Source of the DNA: Anabaena catenula FACHB-362
GTDB taxonomy: Bacteria; Cyanobacteriota; Cyanobacteriia; Cyanobacteriales; Nostocaceae
Assembly (NCBI RefSeq): GCF_014698735.1
Contig: NZ_JACJTQ010000034.1
Span: forward strand, 1 to 64,000
DNA: 64,000 nt
Direction of reading: 5' to 3'
The notes under the pieces are model-generated. The model saw only the letters and a program-made list of their open reading frames with translations, searched no databases and had not been told where the DNA came from. A program made the position numbers and the translations under genes. Each line of letters opens with the position of its first letter. Positions within the stretch are counted from its first letter, which is position 1. This document shows, piece after piece, positions 34,508 to 44,200 of this stretch.

Positions 34508-37500
34508 TTATGTTTCTTCGTTTAGCAAGTTTTGAGCGCAGGTTAATTGCAGTTGAATTATTTCGCTCATTTGCTTACTGAAGTCTTGTCTGGCTTCTAA
34601 AAAGCTGATGTGGGCTTTAGTCAATTTGGAATTATTGATACTCAGTTTTTGATACTGATGGGTTTTAAAATCATTCATGCTGATTGTCGGTTCGGAGTCG
34701 TGAATGAGTTGAGTAGTTGGCTGTAAAGTTGCGGTTAACTCAGAAGATTGTACTTTTTCTCTAGATTCAAAACAGTTATCAATGATAGTTTTCATGATAA
34801 TGTTTTCTGGCTGAGGGTAAATTTCACTGGGGCTAATTTGACTATTGCCTTGGAGAGAATTAATGATTTTATACTCTCGGTAATTAGAAAGATTTAGCTG
34901 CTGCTTTTGAGAATTACTATGGGAGAAAAGTTTGCGGTTTTCGTCACTCAATATGGCAGTAGTCATAGAATCACCACCTAAGGTAATTTTCTTCAGCGTT
35001 GCTTTATTTTGATTGCCAGTTTTTGAGGATAAGTTGTAGAGTGGATCTAAGTTCAAATTGACTCGATGACTGAGCAATTTTGCTAGTCCTTTGACAAGTG
35101 ATGTATGGTCATCCATACCGCGACGATTTAGGGATACGGTGATGTGTTCTTGGTTGCCAAGAATTTTATCTATCCAGCGAGAACATACACCACCAGCACC
35201 TGCTTCAATGAAGATTCTAGCTCCATCTGCGTAGACACGATTAACTAAGCGGGGAAAATCGAGTTGTTGCGATAATCCTTTGGCAATGTTATGAGCAATT
35301 TCTTGACTATCAAGTGTCGTTGGTTGATACTCAGCCGCAGAATAAAAGGTAATACCGGGAATTGTTTGTGCTGGTAAAGTGTAGAGTTTTTCCAATTCTT
35401 GCGCTTCTGATTGCATTGTTTGACAATGAATCACATGATCAAAAGGTGCAGGAAAAGCGTTACAACCAAGCTTTTTAATTACTCGTTCACAAGCAGCAGG
35501 TTCACCAGCAATTAATACTTCTTCTGGTGTATTAATCTGAGTTAAGTAGACGCGATTTTCATCTTTTAAACATTCTTTGACCTGGGTAGGACTGGCTATG
35601 AGAACGTAGTTACTCCAGAAATTATTATCAGAAGTTGAGGATGCTTTTGGTAGTCCCCAATACTCACGCACAGCATTTTTGGGGCCAGATAATCTATCAC
35701 CAAATAAAGCTGAGGAATTAAAAGTATGACTGACTTCATAAAAATTGCTCCATACCCCTTGAGCAACCATCATACTTGTTTCACCTAAACTATACCCAAA
35801 GATATATTTAGGTTTAACTTGAAAATCCTGGCTGATAATTGTTGTGATCATTCTGGTAAAAAGCACTTCGGCTTCAAACATAGCCAGAGAATCATCAAGC
35901 AATTTCCTTTCTAAAGTTTCTAGTTGTCGTGTTGACAATTTGCTCAAACTTCTGGGAAAAACAAGTAGTTCAACATCAGCAGCACGTTTGTAAAGACTTT
36001 TGATGATTAAGTCATCGAAGGATTTGGGGAAAAGACGGAATAAAGTACGTCCCATGCCCACATAGGAATTTACTGCGGCAGGATAAATATAGGCAATTTC
36101 TCCATTTTTACCAAGTGGTTTTGGTGTAAAATAACTACCAAGAGGAGTTTGCCAATCTGTACCTTTTTCAAAGGCAAGATTTACACCTTTACGCGCCGAG
36201 TTAATTTCTTTGAGTAATTCTTTGTGGTTGCGTCCGGTAATAGATAAGGCATATTTAGCATTTTCATGCTGCTGAAATTTAACAAACGCCTGACTCGCAG
36301 TAGCTTGAAGATTATCAGCATTTTCAATGTTTTGTTGCAAATTATCTAAACCTGCAAACAAAGTGGCATAATCATCAGCAGCGATAGGGAAAAGATAAAA
36401 AGGTCGTGACTCTAAATAGCGGCTGACACGTTCTTCTTGATGGGTGTCTTCTGATAAAATGACATGAGCAAAAGAGCCATCACAGCCGATACTATTAATA
36501 GCGGAAATTCTACATCTACCTTCTTTTGGTGAAAACCAAGGTCTTGACTCGGTAGCAACGTAGAAGGGGCTACCTTCCCATACTTGTGGTGTTTTGACAC
36601 CAGACCAATTGGGGGTTCCGGGAATATATCTATGGTAGAGACTGAGGGCAGTTTTAATTAAGCTGGCTATTCCCGAAGCGACAAAGGTGTTACCGATATT
36701 GGCTTTGACGCTACCAATGGCGCAGTGTAAACCGTTACCGACGGGGGGATAAGCTTGGAGAATGCCGTTAATTTCGGCTTCGTCTTCTGCGGGAATTCCA
36801 CTACCGCAGACTTCCAGGTAATTTACCTCTGTGGGTTGAATTCCTGCTTGTTGAAAAGCTTGTTTGCAGACTTGGCTAATGGTAGCTTCATCGACAGCCA
36901 TTGAGGGAGATTGTCCGATGCTGATACCGTCAATGACTGCATAGATGCGATCGCTATTTTCCAAAGCTGTATCATGACGTTTGAGGATAACTGCACCTGC
37001 ACCTTCTCCCACAGTCCAACCGTCGGCGTTTTGATCAAAACTTAAGGTATTGATACCTGTATTTACTTTTCCGAATTGACTGCGGAGTAAGACATTTTCC
37101 ACTCCACCGGCTAAGTCAACAGCACCAACAACAACTGCGTCTACTTCATTTGTAGCTAATAGCATTTGTGCGATTTCTAAAGCTTTAAATGCCGCAGTTT
37201 CTACAGCGCTAACAGTGAATGAGGGGCCAGAGAAATTCCACAACGAAGAAATGCGACTGGCCATAATATTGCCGACATAGCTGAGATATTCACCCAAATC
37301 AACTTGGTGGTGAATACTATCTTTAACTATGGTTTCTAGTTGGGTAATTTTTTCGGGAGGTAAGGCAATTTCCGCAGCATTTAAACCGTCTTTAACTTGC
37401 CAAGGTGAATTCCAACGTTGTTGTAGTTGGTGTACAGATAATTCTGTGTCCGCAGCGATAATTACCGCTACATTACCACCTTGGGGTATTTTTGCATCTT

Positions 37501-37828
37501 TGAGGGCGCGATCGCACACTTTCAATAATAAAAGTTGTTGCGGGTTAATTTTTTCAACTTCGTTGGGGGGAATTTTGTAAGCTAAAGTATCAACTTCAAA
37601 GTCTCTAATGTATGCACCTTGAGGTACTTTTCCGGCTTCTAAACCGTACTCTTGCAGTAATGTTTCTTGCTCATTAATACCATGCCATCTTTTTTCTGGC
37701 AGAGGAATAAAATGCTGCTTTCCATCATAAATGCTGCTTTCAAAAGCATCTAATTGATTACATTCACCGAAAAAGGCATCCATGCCTACAATTGCCATTT
37801 TTACAGTCATATTTTCTTGAAGACTCAT
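34508..37828 (-). CDS. hglC: Chain-length-factor/acyltransferase protein HglC
   Basis: A 1106-residue protein. Residues about 10-460 are a ketosynthase fold, but the active Cys is replaced: the site reads TVSAVETAAFKAL with Glu210 in the Cys position, so it should be a chain-length-factor-type partner that cannot condense. Residues about 560-900 are an acyltransferase with the nucleophile in IFGYSLGETSMM (GHSxG with His to Tyr). The last 170 residues are low-complexity. The start overlaps the hglD stop in an ATGA, so HglD and HglC are probably made in equal amounts and form the KS-CLF pair, like the two halves of PfaC. Confidence 0.85.
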   Translation of the reverse strand: MSLQENMTVKMAIVGMDAFFGECNQLDAFESSIYDGKQHFIPLPEKRWHGINEQETLLQEYGLEAGKVPQGAYIRDFEVDTLAYKIPPNEVEKINPQQLLLLKVCDRALKDAKIPQGGNVAVIIAADTELSVHQLQQRWNSPWQVKDGLNAAEIALPPEKITQLETIVKDSIHHQVDLGEYLSYVGNIMASRISSLWNFSGPSFTVSAVETAAFKALEIAQMLLATNEVDAVVVGAVDLAGGVENVLLRSQFGKVNTGINTLSFDQNADGWTVGEGAGAVILKRHDTALENSDRIYAVIDGISIGQSPSMAVDEATISQVCKQAFQQAGIQPTEVNYLEVCGSGIPAEDEAEINGILQAYPPVGNGLHCAIGSVKANIGNTFVASGIASLIKTALSLYHRYIPGTPNWSGVKTPQVWEGSPFYVATESRPWFSPKEGRCRISAINSIGCDGSFAHVILSEDTHQEERVSRYLESRPFYLFPIAADDYATLFAGLDNLQQNIENADNLQATASQAFVKFQQHENAKYALSITGRNHKELLKEINSARKGVNLAFEKGTDWQTPLGSYFTPKPLGKNGEIAYIYPAAVNSYVGMGRTLFRLFPKSFDDLIIKSLYKRAADVELLVFPRSLSKLSTRQLETLERKLLDDSLAMFEAEVLFTRMITTIISQDFQVKPKYIFGYSLGETSMMVAQGVWSNFYEVSHTFNSSALFGDRLSGPKNAVREYWGLPKASSTSDNNFWSNYVLIASPTQVKECLKDENRVYLTQINTPEEVLIAGEPAACERVIKKLGCNAFPAPFDHVIHCQTMQSEAQELEKLYTLPAQTIPGITFYSAAEYQPTTLDSQEIAHNIAKGLSQQLDFPRLVNRVYADGARIFIEAGAGGVCSRWIDKILGNQEHITVSLNRRGMDDHTSLVKGLAKLLSHRVNLNLDPLYNLSSKTGNQNKATLKKITLGGDSMTTAILSDENRKLFSHSNSQKQQLNLSNYREYKIINSLQGNSQISPSEIYPQPENIIMKTIIDNCFESREKVQSSELTATLQPTTQLIHDSEPTISMNDFKTHQYQKLSINNSKLTKAHISFLEARQDFSKQMSEIIQLQLTCAQNLLNEET

Positions 37829-39186
37829 TTGCTGACTTCCCCCTGTTCAAGAATTAAATGAGAGTTATTTCCACCAAAACCAAATGCACTTAAAGCTACG
37901 TACTTATTTCCTTTACTCGGCCAAGGTGTGGCAGTTCTGACAATGTTTTGAGGCGAAATCACATTATTTTCAGAACCCACAGGTTCACTGACATTGATAG
38001 TTGCAGGAATAACACCGTGAGACATACTTAAAATCGTCTTTGTTATCCCCACCATGCCAGCAGCAACGAGTAAATGACCGACGTTAGTTTTAGCTGAACC
38101 CACCAAAGGCGTTGCTTGGTATTGACCAAAAAAGCCTTCAACTGAGTTGCATTCAGTGGTATCTCCCAATAAAGTGCCGGTAGCGTGACACTCTAAATAA
38201 TCAATTGCTTGGGGGTTAAGTTTAGCCTCAGCATAAGCTCTTTGATATGCAGTGGTTTGTCCGTGAGCATTGGGACTGAGGAGGTGCTTACCTTTACCAT
38301 CATTAGATAGACCATTACCGCAGATTGTTGCTAGTATTTTGTCTCCATCTCTGACAGCATCACTGTAGCGTTTGAGCATTACCATTCCTATGCCTTCGGA
38401 GGTAATTAACCCGCGTGATGCTTTATCTAGAGGACGGCTAATACCGTTTTCTGGATATCCTTGAATCCCGGAAAACAACATTCTTAAAAACAACGGATCT
38501 GCACAACTAATAGCACCAGCTAACATCAAATCAGCTTTACCAGATTGCAGATAATGGGATGCTAATTTAATGGCATAAAATGCTGATGAACAGGCAGCAT
38601 CTATACAGCAATGAGTTCCAGAAAGAGAAAATGCACGAGAAATTATAGCAGCAGGTAAGCCGCTCACCATAGCATTATATGGAGATGCTTTCGTGGCAGT
38701 TAATGAACCACCTAAACGGAAGTCTTTTTCCTGTAAAAGTTCACCAATTGCAGGTTCAATCGTTTGCTGATAAATAGGAGCAAACAATTGATTAGAAGCT
38801 TTCGTTGGTAAAGCGAGAGTTCCTAAAATTACGCCGCATTTCGAGAGAGCAGATTTATTTCCCCAATAACCACTGTGAACAATTGCCTGTTTAGCGGCAT
38901 ACAGTGACCATTTAAAAGTATTATCCAGACCTTGGACAAATGTTGCAGGTAAATTATACTCACTAGCATCAAAGTTGAAATTGCGGATAAATCCACCTTT
39001 TTGGAAGTAAATTTTTTCCGGTTTCCCCTTATTAGCATCGTAAAATATTGCGGGATCTACTCCCAATTCAGCAACACTTACAGATGAAGTTGAGTCTTTT
39101 TCTGCGCTGAGATTCTGCCAAAACTCTTCGGGATTATTCGCATCTGGAAACAGGCAAGATAACCCGATAATCGCTATTTTCTCCAC
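37825..39186 (-). CDS. hglD: Beta-ketoacyl synthase HglD
   Basis: A 453-residue condensing enzyme. The catalytic Cys is in HCCIDAACSSAFYAIKLASH. The two His are in LECHATGTLLGDTTE and GSAKTNVGHLLVAAGM. It carries no other domain. It should pair with HglC (Cys-less) for chain elongation. Its stop codon overlaps the hglC start by 4 bases. The 168-base gap before it, after hglG, contains a dispersed repeat (GTTGGATTGTGCTGTCGCTT type) and may break or weaken the operon. Confidence 0.88.
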   Translation of the reverse strand: MEKIAIIGLSCLFPDANNPEEFWQNLSAEKDSTSSVSVAELGVDPAIFYDANKGKPEKIYFQKGGFIRNFNFDASEYNLPATFVQGLDNTFKWSLYAAKQAIVHSGYWGNKSALSKCGVILGTLALPTKASNQLFAPIYQQTIEPAIGELLQEKDFRLGGSLTATKASPYNAMVSGLPAAIISRAFSLSGTHCCIDAACSSAFYAIKLASHYLQSGKADLMLAGAISCADPLFLRMLFSGIQGYPENGISRPLDKASRGLITSEGIGMVMLKRYSDAVRDGDKILATICGNGLSNDGKGKHLLSPNAHGQTTAYQRAYAEAKLNPQAIDYLECHATGTLLGDTTECNSVEGFFGQYQATPLVGSAKTNVGHLLVAAGMVGITKTILSMSHGVIPATINVSEPVGSENNVISPQNIVRTATPWPSKGNKYVALSAFGFGGNNSHLILEQGEVSK

Positions 39187-39354
39187 TGTTGAAATCCTCG
39201 TTGGGGCATAAGACGTTAAGGAAATTTTTATTTCCTTAGTTTTTAAGGATTTACGCTATTCCCCCAATCGGCAAGGATTAACAACTTTCGCTGTTATTAT
39301 TTAAGCATTCAGGTGAATTTGTTGGATTGTGCTGTCGCTTAACCCAACCTACTA

Positions 39355-41085
39355 TTACTTACGGTTGAGCATTTTCATGGGCCAAATAACTGCTTTTGCT
39401 CCGAGAATACGTGAATATATTCTGCCTTCACGATTATGGATTAAGAAATTAGCATTTATGCCAGTATCGGTTTTGCTAATAATTTCACAAGACACATAAA
39501 AAGGTACATTAGGTGGAACGGTTAAAAATTGTTCACAGTATGTTAATTGTCCTGGTAAACATACTTCTTGATGGAAATGATTTAACCATAGCCATAGAGT
39601 TTGAGTACTCAAATCAATTATGTAGGGATTGTGCCATTTAACGGGGAATTGTCCTTGTTGTTTGGCTGTAATTTCTTGCCAACAGCATTCGGCTGTAAGT
39701 TTTTCTGGGCTAATATTTAAGACTTTAGTAATTTCTTGGAATGCTGGGCCATGAAATAAGGACAAATCACCATTTTGATAAAAACCTTTACCAGTGGTGG
39801 TGACAATTTTATCTTCCCTGAGATCTACTGATTCATAAATGGGAGCATCTGGCATTTTGCGGACTATTTTGATGAGAGCGCTAAAATGATAATGAGTTCT
39901 TCCTTCAGGAGTTTTACTCAATATCTTGGTCTGAAATTCAACAAAATTACCATCGCTTTTGGAGACTTCTTGTATTTCTAGAATATGTTCATTAGCCAGG
40001 CTAGAGTTAAAAGTAATTCCTTTCAAAACTTTGAAGTCTTGACAACTGAAATATGTATAGCCTGGATAAATTTCTTCACAACCATTAACCATCCAAGATT
40101 TAGCACAGGTTGCTGGTAATACTGGAGAACCTGCAATTGTATGATCATACAAAAATGGATTTTCTGCTAATGTCATTCTTCGCCTAATTCGATAGCTTCG
40201 CAGTTGTGAATCTAAAGGCATTGCTGGGGCAATCATGGTGCTACCAATGACAATTTGTGTATTATCTTGATAAGCAGGATGCAGTTCATTAACTAACATT
40301 TGTGTACCCACTTCCAGAGGAATAATACTAATTCCCCTTTCTGCAAATGCCTTTTTCAGTTGTGGTGTCACCATACCACTATCCCAACCACCCCAATTAA
40401 TTGCCACTACATGACATTGAGGATGAGATTGTTTGATGAGGTGGGCTGATTTGTTGAGAATTTCGTTAGCGATAGCATAATCACTTTGACCAATATTCCC
40501 ATAAAAACCAGTCACAGAAGAAAATAAAACTAAATGCTGTAATTGCTGGATATTAACGCAAGCGAGCAGATTTTCTAAACCCTGAACTTTAGCGGTGTAA
40601 ACCTTTTCAAAATCTTCTTGTGTTTTCTTTTCAATTAACTTATCAGCCAAATTACCAGCACCGTGAATAATGCCTGTAATTTGACCAAACTTTTGAGCGA
40701 CAGCGCCGAGTTTGGCTTTCAATGTTACGGTATCTGTAACATCAACGCTGATATATTCAGCCTTTGCACCTGTTGCTTCAATAGCTGCCAAGGTCTTCTT
40801 AATTTCTCGGCTAGAATTAATCTCATTAAATATTTTTTGTACCATCATGGGTGTTGGTTTCTCACCTTGAGAAATCAGATTTTCCATGATGCGTTTCTTC
40901 AAAGCCGAATCTTCTAAACAATCACGAGCATATTCTGGTTCTGTGGTGATTTCAGAACGACCAAGCAGAATAAATTTACAAGGTTGGTTTTGTGCTAATT
41001 TAATGGTGCATTGAGCAGTGATTCCCTTGGCTCCACCACTGACAACAAAGACAGATGATGGGCTAACTTGAAGTGTTGCTGTCAT
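39355..41085 (-). CDS. hglG: Ketoreductase-dehydratase protein HglG
   Basis: A 576-residue two-domain protein. Residues about 10-280 are a ketoreductase with cofactor site VFVVSGGAKGITAQCTIKLA and the active LFSSVTGFYGNIGQSDYAIA. Residues about 300-570 are a hot-dog dehydratase with the catalytic His in ENPFLYDHTIAGSPVLPAT. Together they would reduce and dehydrate beta-keto intermediates for the HGL chain. It follows hglE by 123 bases; that gap holds a dispersed palindrome. The symbol follows the Anabaena order E-G-D-C-A-B as I recall it. Confidence 0.82.
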   Translation of the reverse strand: MTATLQVSPSSVFVVSGGAKGITAQCTIKLAQNQPCKFILLGRSEITTEPEYARDCLEDSALKKRIMENLISQGEKPTPMMVQKIFNEINSSREIKKTLAAIEATGAKAEYISVDVTDTVTLKAKLGAVAQKFGQITGIIHGAGNLADKLIEKKTQEDFEKVYTAKVQGLENLLACVNIQQLQHLVLFSSVTGFYGNIGQSDYAIANEILNKSAHLIKQSHPQCHVVAINWGGWDSGMVTPQLKKAFAERGISIIPLEVGTQMLVNELHPAYQDNTQIVIGSTMIAPAMPLDSQLRSYRIRRRMTLAENPFLYDHTIAGSPVLPATCAKSWMVNGCEEIYPGYTYFSCQDFKVLKGITFNSSLANEHILEIQEVSKSDGNFVEFQTKILSKTPEGRTHYHFSALIKIVRKMPDAPIYESVDLREDKIVTTTGKGFYQNGDLSLFHGPAFQEITKVLNISPEKLTAECCWQEITAKQQGQFPVKWHNPYIIDLSTQTLWLWLNHFHQEVCLPGQLTYCEQFLTVPPNVPFYVSCEIISKTDTGINANFLIHNREGRIYSRILGAKAVIWPMKMLNRK

Positions 41086-41183
41086 GTTTCCAATTTATAA
41101 TTGATTCTGTGTTGATGAATAAATTTATGAAATGTCTCACGCAAAGGCGCAGAGACGCAAAGAGGAAGAGGGGAGTTTTTGTG

Positions 41184-41203
41184 AGGTGGGCATTGCCCAC
41201 CCT
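41184..41203. repeat. Dispersed palindrome between hglE and hglG
   Basis: AGGTGGGCATTGCCCACCCT, a near-perfect inverted repeat ending 6 bases from the hglE stop. It could act as an attenuating hairpin between hglE and hglG. A second copy is at 31165. Confidence 0.65.
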
Positions 41204-41208
41204 ACTGG

Positions 41209-44200
41209 TTATTCGGGTTTAGCTACGAGGGTGACTCGTCCTTGAGAACTATAGCCAACTTCACCTATATATCTGTTGGAATCATGCAATTCGGCAACAA
41301 TATATTCTGCTGATTGGTGAGGATCTAAGGAAGGGCTTAAGTCAATTGCTCTCAAGAATACTTTTGGCCATTCCCATCTCAAACTTTTGGTTAATCCAAA
41401 TAAGCCGGCACCGATAACTCCAAAGTTTTCTTTGTGTTCTAACCCAAATGCTCCGTCAAGATGGGCTACTGTACAGAAGCTTACTCTTCCTTCTAAATCA
41501 GCGGCTGTGTTCAAGGTTGGTTTGAGATGTTTGGCCATCAAGAACACTTGTTTAACTATTGCTTTTTCTGTTTCTAGATAGGAAATTTTACCTGTGTTTT
41601 CTGTGTTGAATTGAGGATGAAGATGAATGAATGCCCCAATTTTTCCATGTTGAGTAGTTATGCTTTGTAATAGTAGTTGCAAATGTTGTTCGCTCATATT
41701 TGCCATGATGACGCGGCTAACACCTAGGGGTAATGGCAATTGTTGAGAAACTAATGTTTGGGGGAAACTCAGAACTACTACTTTCCAACCTTGTTCAACT
41801 AGTGCGTGAGCTAGTTTGGTGGTGGTGAGGGAACCATCATCAGTAATTAAACTAATGTGTCCCTCTGGTAATTTGCATTCCCAAAAATCAGGTCGTGGTA
41901 GGCTTTTTAGTTTGGCGGGACGACGGGGAAGATTTGGGTCTACTATTGGCGGTGGGGTTAAATCCACTACTTGTGGGAGGCTAAGAGGGGGAGACCCCGC
42001 CCCTACCGGGTCAAAATCAGGCTTTTTTTTTTCACCTCCCACCAGCTTTTGGAGGTAGTCTACTATTTGCCCAATTGTTCGCAGGTCGCCTAATTCTTCT
42101 ATATTTGGTTTGGGTAAGTTGGGGTATGTTTCTTGCATTGCGCCCAATATTTCTACCCGTTTGATGGAGTCAATCCCTAAGTCGGCCTCCATGTCCATGT
42201 CTAGTTCCAGCATCTCGACTGGGTAGCCTGTTTTTTCACTGGTGATGTTTAACAGGGTTTGTCCTAAATCAGCGTATTCGTCGCTTTCTTCTGGGGACTG
42301 GGAAGTGGTAATAGGTAATTCTTCCCTTGCTTCCTCTACTTTCTTCTCTGTCACCTGTAACCTGTAACCTGTCACCTGTTTTTCTTCTGTCACCTGTAAC
42401 CTGTCACCTGTCACCTGTATGACTTCTTCTGTTACTTGTAACCTGTCACTTGTAACCTGTTTTTGTAGATACTCGACAACTTGACCAATGGTGCGTTTTT
42501 CTGCTAGTTCTTCTAAGTTTGGTTTGGGTAAGTTGGGGTATAGTTCTTGCAATCCTCCCAGAATTTCTACCCGTTTGATGGAATCAATTCCTAGGTCAGC
42601 TTCCATGTCCATGTCGAGTTCTAACATTTCGATGGGATAGCCTGTTTTCTCGCTGGTTATGGCTAGGAGGTTTTGACCTATGTCATCAATATTAATGTTG
42701 GTGGTTGCTGGTTCGGGAATTAAAGCTACAGGTGCTACTGGCTCAGGTTGAGTTTCTACAACTGGGGTAGGTTCTGCAATTTGAGGAAGGGGAATTGCTG
42801 CTATTACAGGTTCAGCTTTTTCAACTACTGGCTCTATTACGGGTTGGGTTTCGACAATTTTGGCGGTAGGAGGAACAACTGTTTCTGTTACAGTTGCTTC
42901 TGTCATTAACTCCCGTAAACTGTTGGTGTGTGTTTCTGTTAGTTGGGGAGGAATTAGGGGTTGAGTTGTTTCTGTACCGGCAATTAGTTGAGAATATTCT
43001 TGTTGAATGAGTTGGAAAAAGTTTTTGGTGTATTCTACTTGTTCCCGCAGATATTGTTCATGAATGCGAAGGGTTTCACTTTGTTGGTTGTGAAACTGCA
43101 TCATGCTGCGCTCAAAACTTTCCATAACAACTTGTTTGAGTTGGGCGGTTTCTGAAGATTTACTATTGATAAATAGGTCGTTCTGTTGTTGCATCAGTTG
43201 GAAGAACGTTTTGGCGTATTCCATTTGATGGCTTAGATAAGTCCCGTGAATTTGTAAGTTATCACTTTGGTTGTGTTGAAACTGGTTCAGGAGGTTTTCT
43301 AAACTTTCTAGAACCTGTTGGAAGTTAATATTTTTATCTGGTGTTTCCATTTTCCCTCCTGGACGCTCTGCAACTGCTTGGCGTGCTGTAGGTAATAATT
43401 CTGGGATTGCTTGATTTGAACGAAGTGCAGGAGTCATCTGAGGCTGTTGTGGGGTGCTAATTACAGGCGTTTTTTTGTGTCCGTTACCGTTGTGACCGTT
43501 GGTTGTTTGTGCTGGAATGTTGTTGTTTGGTTGGACTGAATTTTCTATGAGAGTTTCAAGACGAGGAGACTCTGGGAGAGTAAGAGGGGGAGACCCCGCC
43601 CCTACGGTGAAACCATCCTGTAAGGCTTCGGTGAAGGCGTTTTTGGTTTTTTCGGAAACGTAGTTAACACCGTTTAACTTGACGCTTAAGGTCTTTTTAG
43701 TAGAAGTTGGGGGAATAACTGGAGTTAGTTGGTAGGGGTCGAGATTAGCCAAAGCCATACCAATTACGCGCAGTTGGATTGCGGCTTCTCTGAGAGTGCG
43801 ATCGCTATTCTTTTGAGTACTAGGATTAAGAGATACGGTAAGATGAGGGCGATCGCCTAAGATATCTTTGACTAGGTTGGTGAGAATCCGTTTTGGCCCA
43901 AATTCTACGAAGCAATAACCACCAGCAGCGTAGATGTTTTCAATCTCTTGCTTAAACATCACTGAACTCGAAAGATGTCCTTCTAGAACTCTTTGAATTC
44001 CTGATGGTTCTTGGGGATATTGTTTACCAGTAACGTTGCTGAAAACGGGAACTTTGGGATTTTGGAAATCGACAGACTTGGTAGCGATCGCAAATGATTT
44101 TTGAGCAAATGCAATTAAAGGTGTGTGGAATGCAGCGGAAACTGGTAACAACACCGCCCCATAGCCTAATTCTTGGAACTTTTGCTGTATTTTCTTAATT

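Noticed and set aside
42351-42462. CRISPR-like tandem repeats
   Set aside because: Units are short, contiguous, lack spacers and lie in frame inside hglE.
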